Shown here: positions 24,441-36,556 of the stretch, piece after piece
How the letters are laid out: each line of letters starts with the position of its first letter
Numbering within the stretch: the first letter of the stretch is position 1
NCBI GenBank assembly: GCA_019614645.1
Contig: JABWDB010000037.1
Coordinates: forward strand, 1,364,001 to 1,428,000
Direction: 5' to 3'
DNA: 64,000 bases
From: Stratiolaelaps scimitus
Lineage: Eukaryota > Arthropoda > Arachnida > Mesostigmata > Laelapidae
The notes under the pieces: model-generated
What the model was told of the DNA's origin: nothing
Database searches by the model: none
The model's input: only the letters and a program-made list of their open reading frames with translations
Program-made: the position numbers and the translations under genes

Positions 24441-25721
24441 TAAAAGAAAGGAGCTGACCTCGTATATGATGTGTGGAGATAAAGGGTACCGATAGAATAA
24501 ACCCGATTTAAATAGGGCTACCCAAAGGTCTAGTAACTTACATCGTAGCGTAATTCTATCATTCAGAGTAATGTGACATTACTTCGTGTTCTACATGGTT
24601 CCACCAGTTCAATTTAACATGCTAACAATAATTACTTATATAGGACAGAGCACCGAGATCTCAATGTTGACTAACCGAATCACAATGACCCACTTTAACT
24701 GGTTATCTAACCGCTTAACGGATCGAACGAGAGAGAGAGCGAGAGAGAGCACCTTTATATCTGGTGCCACACCAGCCACATAGATGCAGCGGACCCTGCC
24801 CAAGGCAATCTATAATACAGTGCCATTCAATTTCCCAATCGAACGCAAACGTGTCTCATATCCAGTCAATTTGAATCTATATAATTTCGTTGTGCTCTTA
24901 TCCCGTAGTACTAATTCCGTTACACTGTTGCAGTTGTCACTATTGTACGCTGTGCAATTATCTCCCCATTGCACTTCTCTCATTATCTTTTGATTCCAAT
25001 TAATTCACAGCATTGTTCCTGTCATCTCGTTACCCCCCCCCCCCCAACTGTTGTTGTGCCATTTCTCGCTCTAGTCCCTGTTTCGTCGATTGCATTGCTT
25101 CCGTAATTACGTTGTCTAGCGGTCGTCACCAAATTACCGTGAATGAATTATCCCGCCACGTTGTTTCAGACATCCCATTATGCTGAAGCAGTTACCCGAG
25201 TCGTCAGTTATACCGCTCCACCATTGCAATTTAGCCGTTACCTCGTAACGGGGTAACCCTGTTATCCGACAGAAGTCACCCCCGTCTCGTCATTGCGGTT
25301 ATCGTCAACCTCCTCCGATACGCCCGATCAAATCTTGCGCCACTTTCATTGAGTTCGAAATGGCACTCAACCCTCAGATTGACATATTGTGTCGTATTTT
25401 TTATTCGGTGCAGTTTTGCCCATATTGTATATATAATAGATTGACCGGTATACTAAGTAAGGTTTACATTTGAACGTTTCATAAATTGTCACTCTCGTAG
25501 AGATAACGGACCCACAAATGTGGCGTATTATTGGGTCTATGATCTTCGATGGGGATAATTTTCATATTGTTTATACATGAGCCTGATACAGATTTCGCCG
25601 AGACCTCCTTTCCACCACCGTGTGTTCTTGTCAAGCAAGGCAAAATAAAAACCTATCCAAATTGCTCGAGCTCTCGTCGAGATCGTTGGCTCAAACATGA
25701 AAACATACCAGGAGCTTGTCT
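24441..25721. other. No gene recognised
   Basis: Unique-looking sequence with a GA-rich run near 24729-24750 and a C run near 25034-25045. No exon or tRNA-like head was seen. Confidence 0.5.
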
Positions 25722-25924
25722 GTTTTTTCGAGCTGACCCTCAGCTGTTCCCCTATCTGACAGGCCTCAGCTCTTAACCTTTAGGTATTACTATGAGGACC
25801 AGTCGGGGCCACCTTTGCTTATTCTCTTCCTTACTCGTACCTGACAAGAATCTTCAGATAAAGAAAGATAATAAAGAACTCCAAAGATTCTCCGCGTCTG
25901 ACAGGATTTGAACCCAACACACAC
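25722..25924 (-). repeat. SINE-B copy, head truncated
   Basis: The reverse complement matches SINE-B from the B-box-like gttcaaatcctgtcagac (near 25899-25916) through to the 3' end at cgagctgaccctcagctgtt (plus strand, near 25729). The A box is missing at the right-hand end. Confidence 0.9.
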
Positions 25925-28393
25925 CAGGGGCTTAACGCGATTTAGGCTATAGTATATAACAGGATATATTAAAATAAAATATAAGCTCTACCCTCTTATT
26001 GGCAACGTCTCTAGATAAGCTGTCTTGTTGGTATCGCTAGTAATTGTTTAATAGAAGAAGAACAACTGACCTAAGTAAGACGAGTTGCAACCCTTCATTT
26101 TGGACATATCATTCCTGTCCACTGCTAGGGTATGCTGAGCTCTCACTACAGAGTTTGCAGTGCTCCTGGTAATAGACTCCGGTCAGAAGACCAGTTCCTG
26201 AAGTTACTTTGCGTTTAATACGCCGTCGTAGTGAACATAGTTTATTGCGATGTTGTCAGAGCTGGATGGGTGATGGCGGCCGGTCGATAATAATGAACGT
26301 GTCCCGCAAAACCAAAAGAACCGGGGACTGCCACTACGAAAGGAGTCGCCAACGTGCACCAGGTAGGCAACTAGATCCTTAGGTTGCTTTACAATCCTTG
26401 TTTGTTTATCTGCCCCCCCCCCCTTCGGCGGTGGTCAAAACGTCCGGAGGGGACGCACTCAATGAGAGTTGCTGACAGATGTGGGGCCAGGGGCGATTTC
26501 GGGACGAAGCCGTTCGTTTAGTTCGTATAATCGGATTAGGCGGCTCCTTGAAAAACGACAGGTCGTGCCATCGAAAATGCCGCCGCCAGTCGACCCCCCC
26601 CCCACTCGTTAACTCACACCAGCCAGAGTTGAGGTGTCCCATAGGAGAAGCCACCTTCCTGAAATAGCTATTCGCTGACCCACCCGATGACCGTGTGGTG
26701 GATGCTTCGCAGCTTGGACCAGGTTCCCGCCAACGTCGGAACATAGAGTGACCTAAAGAGAATCGAATTGGCTGGCTATTCTACACGTTCTATATACACT
26801 AACAAAAAGGGCCAAAGCCTAAGAACGAGACGCTGTGCCGGCCCGATGCAGCTCGAAGTGAGACCATGGGAAGGTCTTCGTTCAGCCTTTCGGCAGAACA
26901 GTGTGATTTTCTGCTTGTTGTACAACATGGTGTTTTGTTCGTTATTTTTGTTTTCGTGTGCCGCCGATTCTTGATATCAGCAAAGGGAATTCGAGACACG
27001 TTTTTGCTAGCGTTTGACATCGCCTAGGAGCGAACGAACAGATGCACGAGGCAGTAACCCCTATGGGGATGAAGACCAGGATCGGCAGTGAGAACAGGGG
27101 GCAGCCTTCGTTGGAAATCAGTTACGCCCAACGGCAGAACACGTCGAGCGACACTTGGAGAGAGAGAGAGAGAAAACTGGTATGGAAAGACGAGTTCGGG
27201 GGAGAACTACACAAGACAGATACATTGTGATGTGCGTTTTGCAAACGCTCCCGTTTCGCCAATTGCATCTCAATTTAGAGGAGATATGATGGCCGACTTC
27301 AAACGTTTGCGCACGACCAGGGGTGATCTTGTACGGTGGAGTATTGTCGCTTAATTCGCCAGAGGGCGAGGTCGCCTTTGTGAAATATGCAAACAATGTT
27401 TACAGGTTAAATGAATAACTCGAGTCTCATATGTCGAATTTCTGTCTTATCCAAAACCACGCTGCAGGGTACACTTACTTGGCTTGACACTGACGAATTT
27501 CATTGTAGAACCAACTGAATTTTCATATTTGTTAATCAGACGGGAGAACATCAAAGCTGATTAATCGTAACTGGACATAAGTCCACCTGAACCCCGCTCG
27601 ATTCATTGTTTAGATAATTGGAAATCCTAAAATCATCCAACGGGACTTATTTTCCATCCGAAGATTTTACCAAATCGCCCTTTGTCCATTTGTTATTATT
27701 TATAGCCAATGACGATTACGTAAATGTTAACGTAAAATTTTGTATCGTGTAATTAACTTGGGAGTGTTTATCATCCAGCGTCAAGTTAGCAACGGAACGA
27801 CATTTCATAAATATCCGACTTTGCAACTTATAATATAAAGTATTTAGTGCAAACAAATTCGCTCAAAATCTTAGCCAAACGCTACTAATTAAACACAAGA
27901 GCCATAATGAAGGCTAATTAGTGCTAATTAATAGTCCAGGTTATTCTGCCATTTTGATCACTATTTTCACATATTTGTTTAATTTTCAATATATTTTCTA
28001 AAGGTCTTAGTAAATTAGTTATTTTAATGTTACATTAGCTTTATTTCTATTTTATTGATTAGTTTTTTATTGCATTCATTAATTATATATTATTGTTTTT
28101 ATTCAAATGTAACTCATAGCCTCATTTACGAAGAATGAAAGCTTTTATACAAACGCTCGCAGCCGTAGATTTTTCAGACTAGCGAAACCTATATTTGACG
28201 AAAACTATGATGAATCTTTCAACGAAATTCATTATTACTGTCCTTATTGTATATTCACTATCATTCTGCCCCGCAGGTTGGCATAATAACAACAACTGAT
28301 TCGGACGCACACGCCGCTGCAATGATCGTCCTCAATGTGATTCCATTTCAACAATCCCAAGTGAATTTGACGTGTGGCGGCCGCTTAAATAGG
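25925..28393. other. No gene recognised
   Basis: Includes C runs near 26411-26421 and 26596-26604, a GA repeat near 27163-27174 and a markedly AT-rich stretch from about 27480 to 28280. Open frames near 26406-26744 and 27042-27396 overlap on both strands with no recognisable product. Confidence 0.5.
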
Positions 28394-28538
28394 TAAAGGT
28401 AAAGGTTTAATGGTTTATTGAAGGAGCAATTTTACAATGCTTAAGCTCTCTTATATGTTATCACGCAGCGGGGCTCGAACCTGCGGCTTCTGTCTTCCGA
28501 TAGTCAGAGTCTTAGCCGTTCAAGCCACTGCGCTGACA
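28394..28538 (-). repeat. SINE-A copy, nearly complete
   Basis: Plus-strand order is the tail (taaaggtttaatggtttatt), the body (acaatgcttaagctctctta), the B-box complement (ggctcgaacctgcgg) and then the head to cactgcgctgac. It is one of the best copies for defining the family. The start codon-like ATGs inside have no coding meaning. Confidence 0.85.
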
Positions 28539-29190
28539 GTAAATGCCCATCAGTTGTGCGATTCGCGAGCATTCCCATATCGAATATGGTTTATATCGGT
28601 GGCTGGCTTCAAGTTCCCTCTGGCTGGTCGGCGCGTGCGCCAATAGCGGATTGGAGAAGACAAAGAAAAAGCAACGATTTTAGATAAGAAACGCTGGAAG
28701 TTCGTTGGCGCGTGGGTGGGCGTGTGTTAGTTTACGCTAAAGTTGAGTAACATTTCAAGAAAGTTTATTTGCTGTCGGCAACCTTTAGCTGTTTACCTAA
28801 CCTTAAGACAAAGGCACTTAGAGGTACCTCAAAGCCTCGATGCTAAAATTGTTCGAGAAATCAAACTCGGGAAAGCGGGACTTGTGCTGTGGACAGTTGT
28901 ATGCCATTGGCAATCATTTGTAAAATTGCTTTCAACAAATTTACGAGAGTGTGGGTTGTCGATTTCCGCATTTCGCTGAGAGTTACCCCAGTATCCGGGG
29001 GCCACAAACATCTTGAGGTAATGTCACCTATGTGAGCGATCCTTGTCGGTGCTCCGGACGCCTTTACTTCTCATGTAAACTTTTCCTTTCTAAATGAAAG
29101 CTGAAGATACGTTTCCCGTAAAGAGGTGTCGATACAAACTCTAAACTCTAGGTAATTAAACCGGCAAACAGACAACCAAATTCAGGTAGC
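28539..29190. other. No gene recognised
   Basis: Unique-looking sequence between two SINE copies. A short frame at about 28743-28979 is not recognisable. Confidence 0.5.
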
Positions 29191-29420
29191 GGACTATTAG
29201 ACCGGAGGGACACGTGTGTGTTGGGTTCAAATCCTGTCAGACGCGGAGAATCTTTGGAGTTCTTTATCATCTTTCTTTATCTGAGGATTCTTGCCAGGTA
29301 CGAGTAAGGCAAAGAATAAGCAAAGGTGGCCCCGACAGGTCCTCATGTAATACCTAAAAGGTTAAGAGCTGAGGCCTGTCAGATAGGGGAACAGCTGAGG
29401 GTCAGCTCGAAAAAAACAGT
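29191..29420 (+). repeat. SINE-B copy, nearly complete
   Basis: Starts within the head at gcggactattagaccggagg, keeps the B box gttcaaatcctgtcagac and ends at agctcgaaaaaaacagt. Compared with the copy at 5460 it lacks the first 30 or so bases with the A box. Confidence 0.9.
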
Positions 29421-29679
29421 AGGTCCCCTTCAAAACAACAACCACAACAAAATAAGCTTTCTTGTCCCCTTCAAAACAAAGCAAAAAATCCTCACTAAGC
29501 TAGGCGAGTGGTGCTGAAACTTGTCCCACGTATAAAGCTACAGCCATTATTGAATCAATTTTTATGCAAACCAATTTAACAACAAGAGATCACGCTACGC
29601 AGCGGCGCACTTCGTCGGATCGTACAATTTATAGCGGACAGCTTGGATACAGACCGACGATTACTTAATTACTTATTAA

Positions 29680-29745
29680 TCGAGCTTAAGCATTGTAACA
29701 ATTGCAGCTCTTTTAATAAACCAATAAAGCCTTTACCTTTTACCT
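29680..29745 (+). repeat. SINE-A tail-only fragment
   Basis: Contains cttaagcattgtaacaattg, then cagctcttttaataaaccaa and taaagcctttaccttttacc. The tRNA-like head is absent, consistent with 5' truncation at insertion. Confidence 0.85.
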
Positions 29746-29937
29746 CTACTGGAAGGACGGCATTAGCAAGATATTATATTCTCTACAATCACTGCTCCGT
29801 TTCAGTATGCATTATATTTTAATGAGGGCTTCGTCTGGCCGCAGACAGCCGAGTGCACCGGTCTAATTCAGAGAGCGTTTTTTCTCAACCCACAACTGAG
29901 TGACCCTTCACAGACTGATTTATTTTAACTCGCCTCT

Positions 29938-30052
29938 CTCGGATCTTCGTACTCAGTAATACCAGGTTCGAATCCCGTTGCGTGACATATAAGAGAACTC
30001 AAGCATTCTATGCAGTTCCTTTAACAAATCAATAAAAGCCTTACCTTACCTT
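29938..30052 (+). repeat. SINE-A copy
   Basis: B-box-like aggttcgaatcccgttgcgt, then gacatataagagaactcaag and a tail ending in repeats of taccttaccttacc. The 5' head is diverged. Confidence 0.85.
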
Positions 30053-32315
30053 ACCACAAACCCCGAAAAAACCTCGTTGTAGTGTTAATGGGAGGGTTCT
30101 GTCCGAGCACTAATTTCTCCGAGCTGCAAGCCGCATTTGTAACGTTGCTTAAGGTAAAGGTTTCCCACTCGGAAAGGCTCTGCCTTCAAACGGCTTTGCA
30201 AGTGGGTTTCAATCGACCTCTTTCTATAATCATTTTATGTTGGGTGCCTCGGCTCGGACTCGATCCGCTGTTGAGACTAGGTGATCTTTCAGCTAGATGA
30301 GTTCTCGGTATCAGTTCAACGAACGGGCCCGTTTGACCAGGGTGAATATCATTAACGGTCCCCACCATATAATTAGCTATTATATTTCAAATTGGTTCTC
30401 CGGTGCGACAAACGTCGCGGGTTCCTTGGACGGCCGTTCGATATCGAGAGGTTACCAATCCACACAAAATTAAATAGCGCTCAATTTCTCTTCGATCCTG
30501 TTTAGCTATTAATATGTAACCATTGATTCAAATACAAGAAGCAATACGCCACGATATAATGTTGCAAAGTTCATGATAGCTTGTCCGAACTTACGCACAG
30601 ACTATTCTGTTGCCGTTGTTGTCGCTTTTGTTCGCACAGGTTTGACGCACAGCTCAGAGCAAATAAAAGCAACTTAACGTTGTATTTTAGTTTTTAACTT
30701 TTATTTATTTCTTGAATGGAGATTAATCTCAAGTCACCGTGGTCCGGACACAATCGTTGACCCTTTGTTCAACTAATAAACAATAATAATAATTTTTGTG
30801 GAATCACCGGGACGATTCTAGACGCGATGCTTCCTGGGGACACGATCGAGTAGCCATTCTATGCAGTTGGCGATTATAGGACCTGGGTGCTGACCCCTAC
30901 CTGGCTCCTAACGCAATGCCTACGAAGCAACACACGGAGCGGGTAGAGGGGCGACCGTCACGTCGTAGACCCTTGCGAGATGTGATTCTTTTATTGCGGG
31001 TGCAAAGCAGCCGTGACAACATTGCAACATGGCCACTCACGGGCTTGCGGGGCGGCTCAACGCCCGTGAGGCACGTATACTGAATAGAATAAGAGTTGAC
31101 TTCATTATTATTGTTTCACAAACCATTCTGAAAGTGTCGCTATGTATTGATATAAACATGAGAAATTTTCCACAATAATAATAATAATAATAAAAACATG
31201 TTAGTGTTATCTGACGCTCTAGTCATAGCTAAGCGGTATTTGTTTTCTTAAAAGATGTTCCTCTTTCGAAATATAGCTACCAGTGACACTGCTATGTCCA
31301 TTTGAAGATAACTGAATATATTCTTAATATGGGATAAGAACTCTCCGCGAAGGGATCCTGCAGCAGCAGCAGCATCCCGGGACCTTCTCTCACGCTGACT
31401 ATTCTCGTGTTTTCACTCAATCTCCTACAATTGTAGAACTTGACATTGTGTCCAGGGAACAGGATTCGAGATATCGAAGATATACACTCCGCTTGTTTAA
31501 CATTAGCTATCGACTCGCGATGCCGGCCTATTTGACTTGTTACACAAACAGCAGTGAACGAATGCATGTTTCATGAAGCAACGACAAGACAAACAAGACG
31601 CGACCAACACTGGCGAGCAGGAGCTGTTTATATCGTGGGGGTTGGCCGAACTGAATTAGTTCTGTTGATATAGCAAACGTAACACTGAAACATTGTCAAG
31701 CATTGTCTCGCGATACTGCGTGACACTTTATTTCTTGAACAATATATATATATATATATATATATACTGCCTGCATCGGCTTTCTTCGTGCTTGCGGTTG
31801 CAACCACGAAGGGGCTGAACAAGCGCATAATGCCGACATTGTTGTGGAAGATCTCTAAACCTCTCTACTAGGGGGAGTTGCTGCGGAAGGGAATAGCTTC
31901 TTTTTTTGTTGTCTACGAGCTGTTCATGGGTTTCTCTTGTTCATTTCGTGGGCTTTACTAAGAAGCTTATATGGGAAATGTGTGTCTCGACGCGTGCTGG
32001 TATACTTTCAGGGGTCGAAAGCGTCTTCAAGAGTAGAGCGAACAGACCGAGCTGTTTCTCGTATGAATTGAGCGCATTTAGTTGAACTGGAACATTTCCT
32101 GCTCTGTTATAGTAAATACATTTTCCGGGCTGACTCATAGCCGACCTTCCTACACTGTTGTCTTTGATATTGCAGGGCGCGAGGTCTGGGAATCTTGACC
32201 ATTGCTGGAGACGCGCGCAAAGCGAAGAGAATATACTGTGGCATTCATTGTGAGGCATTTTTCACATTTGGGAACGGCGTCAAGGTCGTTCGCTATCTGG
32301 GATATTGCTTTAAAA

Positions 32316-32372
<57 letters not shown>

Positions 32373-32384
32373 GTGTTCATATAT
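30053..32384. other. No gene recognised; microsatellites
   Basis: Contains AAT repeats near 30782-30792 and 31174-31194, a 9-bp stem hairpin ctcacgggc/gcccgtgag at 31036-31070, (TA)n tracts at about 31742-31766 and 32319-32369, and a SINE-C fragment near 32113. Nothing reads as an exon. Confidence 0.5.
32113..32150 (-). repeat. SINE-C fragment, short
   Basis: Plus-strand ttttccgggctgactcatag followed by ccgacctt matches the end of the SINE-C tail in reverse. Only the last 40 or so bases are recognisable. Confidence 0.5.
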
Positions 32385-32482
32385 ACGTTTTATATCAATG
32401 TAGATAAATAGAGAATAGGAATATGTATATATATATATATACATATTCCTACTCTCTATTTATCTATATTGATATAAAACGT
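32385..32482. repeat. 98-bp near-perfect palindrome
   Basis: The arm acgttttatatcaatgtaga (32385) onward and its partner ending at 32482 pair over 49 bases with two mismatches. The centre is a TA tract of about 18 bases. It lies about 15 bases after another long (TA)n run (32319-32369). It would extrude as a cruciform or fold as one hairpin if transcribed. Confidence 0.95.
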
Positions 32483-34892
32483 CACGCCTGAAGCAAATAT
32501 ATCTGCGGAACAATGACAGTACGCACTTTGTAAGCGTGAAAGGAATTATACAAAGCAAAGTCAGTGGTCCACATGTTATGGATGGGATACCTGGTTTGAG
32601 ATACGACCTGATACCACTGGTGTATGTGGACAAGCGGGTGCATTCCATTTATTGAGACAGGCGTAATAATACTACCTTGATTCTCTGAGAGATTTTTCTT
32701 TAGCAGGCGGAAGCAATTTTGCCACAGCGTCCGTTGAGAATAGGTCGGAACAAAATCGAACAATATCATTGTGTGATATATTTATAAGGGCTATTTTTCG
32801 AACGCTTCGAGGTGAGTCGTCGTTTTTGGTGATACGTGAGTATCAATACAACCGCTAAACACAACTGATCATTTACCGAACGTCCGTAGTTTCGACGAAC
32901 TTATTAGTACTTAATTGCTGATAAGCATTTGATAATTATGAATTATCAAATTATTATTATTATTAAGAATGTTACATAAGAATGCCGTAGTAACTTGATT
33001 ATGTCGTACTCAGTTCCAGAGTTCCTCTGTGCTTCAACAGCCAAGTTATGGTTCGCTTGCAAACTCCGAAATTGTGGTGACGATTTGTTGCGGTGCTCTA
33101 TTTTCTCATCCGGGCTCACTAATAATAATAATAATGAGATCACCAACTGGCCATCGTTTGCTTGTAAATACACTACGATATAGCAGCATTAAGTAAATAG
33201 ATGTACGTGTCATGAAAAACATTGACGTACACGCATCGCATGGGTAACTAGACGTGAACAGGTTCCTTCGCGACTAAACGGGATATTCCGTAACGGATTA
33301 TTCTGTTTCAAACAATGTTTATATAAACCAAAGCGTCATATTTCGCTTAAAAATTCGAACATACCATGCTCACTATTTTCCAACCTCACTGGTTGGCGTC
33401 CAGATGCATTATGTGTGTATTCTTTTTTATAAAACTACCTACGAATTATAGTCTCGATATTTCGTTCAAGCTGTCAACACGTCGGTTATCCGTACTTGTT
33501 GTTTTCGTTAGCAACAACTTCGGAATCTCGTGTGAAATCTCGATGTCTCGGGGTTCAGCAGGGAGGTCGGTCGAATGCGTTGTCGACATCTAGGAAATGA
33601 TTAACCCAGCCCGGCTGGACCGTTAGAAGGTCGTTACTGACTTAGGTCCATTTAATTTCCCGATATAAAAAAGCGTCCACGTCGGTCCTCCCATAGGAGC
33701 ATTTTATTTGGGGAAACTATTGCGAAAGAGAGAGAGGAAGAGGTAGAGAATCCTGCGTCAAGCTACGTGTTTGTGGATGTTGTCACGACGCATGAAATGT
33801 GGTAACAACGTGTGTATACACTGTGTGCGCTCTAATGTCTGTAATCAAGTGAAACCACCCCCTTCTTCGACAAAAAACGCGTGTCCATGATGACGCCTAT
33901 TGGACGAGAATGTAGTCCGCCACAGTAGGTGTAGGGTAGGTGAACAGCTATATCACCTTGTGCAACATTATCCCTTGTAGTTCTTCTTTTATGATTCTCT
34001 TGAGGTGTCCCGATAGGGCTGCATCGTACAACCTAAAATCTTCTCCAGTCTCATCATCATCTTCTAACGACCACTGGTTCACTATCCAGCTACGTCTAGA
34101 ACACCTCGAATACAGCAGCCAGGAACGCAGAACGCTCCGGGGTCCGGGCTAAGGCAAACGGCTACAGGATGCTTGAAGAGCAACGAGAAGTCCATTATAC
34201 CAGCTCCATTAAGCCGAAAGACGAAGATTGATTCAACGAGGCGTAGGAAGGAACCATACCAGTGGCCGTCGTAGAAGCTTGTGGCTCTCTACCAGTGGAG
34301 CCGAACGCCTGGATGCGCATCGAACTGAAACCAATGCACGCCGCTAACCAATGGGCGAAGTGTTGCGCTTTGATTATCCAATTGAACTTAGAGACCGGGG
34401 GGGGGGCGAGGGTATTAACAGCGCGGTAGGAAAAAAAAGACCTTCGTCGCATCGACCCTTCGTAGAGATACATGTATTCAGACACGGTGACTTTGTTAGA
34501 AAGCTATTTTATAAATTACTTTTATCTACCTTTAGCTGGAGGCTGCTTTCTAACATTAGACAATTGCGTCCAGTCACATGGACGAGACACTTTAGTAAAT
34601 TGAATTTTTCAAATAGCTTTTAATTTATTAATATCTATTAAGTTGTGGATCATTGACACTAATCAATCGTCGTCGTGTTAAGACAGTGATACTGCCATAG
34701 TAATATGTCTGCAACATTTAAGACAACTTTATCATTCAATCAATTTTGTCTCCAACATTGAAGATGGTCTGATGGTGAGATGGCCACCCCAAGTAGTATA
34801 TGTTTACCTGACGCAAAAATCGCGTCCGGAATATGTGACTGCCGGTTATTTGTTGTCTTGAAATATAAACAATGGCAATAGTAACGTAAATT
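32483..34892. other. No gene recognised
   Basis: Contains AAT/TTA repeats near 32951-32964 and 33119-33134 and a G run near 34399. Short frames in both directions have no recognisable product. Confidence 0.5.
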
Positions 34893-34965
34893 TTACGAGC
34901 TGACTCATAACTTTAAACATTTAACCCCGTCGACGGTACAACTGCTTTCGGCATTGCAGCTTCAG
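34893..34965 (-). repeat. SINE-C fragment
   Basis: Plus-strand tacgagctgactcataactt, then cgtcgacggtacaactgctt and tcggcattgcagctt match the SINE-C tail in reverse. The tRNA-like head was not found to the right. Confidence 0.7.
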
Positions 34966-36288
34966 CTATTTTTTTTCTTATAAATGTGTACTGTGACGTT
35001 CTTTTGTCCAAAAAAAAGACTCCACCACAGAGGGGCAACGAGCTTTAGCAGTGGCCGGCCTCATTGTAACCAGTATACCTGTCCCTATTGCCTTGCAGGC
35101 GAAATTTCACTCACATCTAGAATACGAACAATAGCTAATCCTAATTTGACTATAACTAGAGCTTGTCTTCATCTCCGTTTGTGGGGGTACGCTTTTTGAT
35201 GGGCACACTGAATTAGATCATCGATATTACGATTATTAGTATTATTATTCGTGTGTCGTCAGCGAGGCGGGACGAGCTCACCTCGTGGGTCTCAACTAAA
35301 CGCTTCGGTGGGTTTGTGGCTTAGGATCATCGTAAAATTGTGGTTTCGAAGCAAAGCGGCCGCTGCACACCGAACGTGCGCTTTCCTCGGTCTGTATTTA
35401 GGTGGAGCCGAATCAAGCTTACTTAGGAGAATGTTTGCCTAGCGTACAACAAAATAACGTAGATGATGTTTTATGAATTAAATTAAAATTAAAGAAAAAA
35501 AAGCAAGCCTTCAAAATGATGAAACTATTTTGGTCATTCCTCTGCATCGCCTGTAGGTTATCCTTTGAAGAAACCAGATGCGGGGAAACGATTGCAATAG
35601 AGTGCACTGGGTAGCCTCGATGTTTCGCTCTGAGATTATTCGAATCCTCGTCTCGGCCAAACCGTGGTGAATCTGTGGCGGTAATACAGTCGGGCGCGAC
35701 AAGTGTGGCGTCCAGGATGGGAGAGAACAGGAAAACCCCACCTTTTTGGCCGAGGGCGATATAGAAAAACTGGTGACACAAACCGAGATAGCTTGGACGG
35801 AAGCATGCCCCCTGAGTGGCTGGACCCGTCTCTGCGGAAATGCGGACGGTCTAGAACATCAGGCCTAGAATCGACTTGGTACTAAAACGAGGGTTGCAAC
35901 TATTTCCCACCTGAGTGTCGGTAACACCGAAATCACGTCTCGCGAAGTCAAAACTACTGAATCCGTTCTTTGCGTTCATGATATAGCCGATATAATGTGA
36001 AGAAGGCGAATTTAGCTGATACTGAGGCAAGGAAGGCGTTGGACGCAACGACGGAATTGGTAAGTCGCTGTTGGTTATGCAGCTCAACAGAAACAATGTC
36101 CAGCTAGTGGCGATGAGATGCTCACGGTCGATGACTTCGACTTCTTTAAAATTCAAGGCCGAGCTCTCCCTCGTTGTTGAAAGGCAATCGGACGTTTTGC
36201 CACATCTCCTTATACTGTCACTATGCGATGCTTCAACATTCGATAGGAAACATTCGCTGAAGTTCGATCATTGCTAAGGTGGGGTGAG
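34966..36288. other. No gene recognised
   Basis: Minus-strand frames of about 120 and 101 codons (35419-35781 and 35851-36156) have natural-looking composition but no recognisable family, start context or splice partners. They are not called as genes. Confidence 0.4.
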
Positions 36289-36556
36289 GTAAAGGTTTAC
36301 AGGTATATTAAGGCAGTCAGAAGTATTCATCCTGCACAGTTCCTGGCAGTGGCCCATATTAAATAGTAATCGGTTCGGGCTTTTAGTCGGTGCGAGTCCG
36401 ACACGATCTGGGCGAACACCTCAGATGTGAGGCCAGGTGTACATAACGGATTTTGCCCCCGAACCTCATAAGAAAAAATTGATATTAAAGCGACTGCAAT
36501 TTTGACAATGGCTTTCTGCGGCCAGAGCCTTAGCCATCGAAACCACCGCACTAACG
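36289..36556 (-). repeat. SINE-A copy, apparently split by a 165-bp insert
   Basis: The tail (aggtaaaggtttacaggta) lies at about 36289-36320. The body and head (gactgcaattttgacaatgg, then ctttctgcggccagagcc) lie at about 36490-36556. The intervening 165 or so bases are not SINE-A and are bordered by similar atattaa motifs. The inserted piece is unclassified. Confidence 0.5.

Noticed and set aside
30796..31175. ttgtggaa / ttccacaa inverted ends around 380 bases, as a possible small DNA transposon
   Set aside because: The inverted match is only 8 bases inside AAT repeats, with no convincing target duplication.
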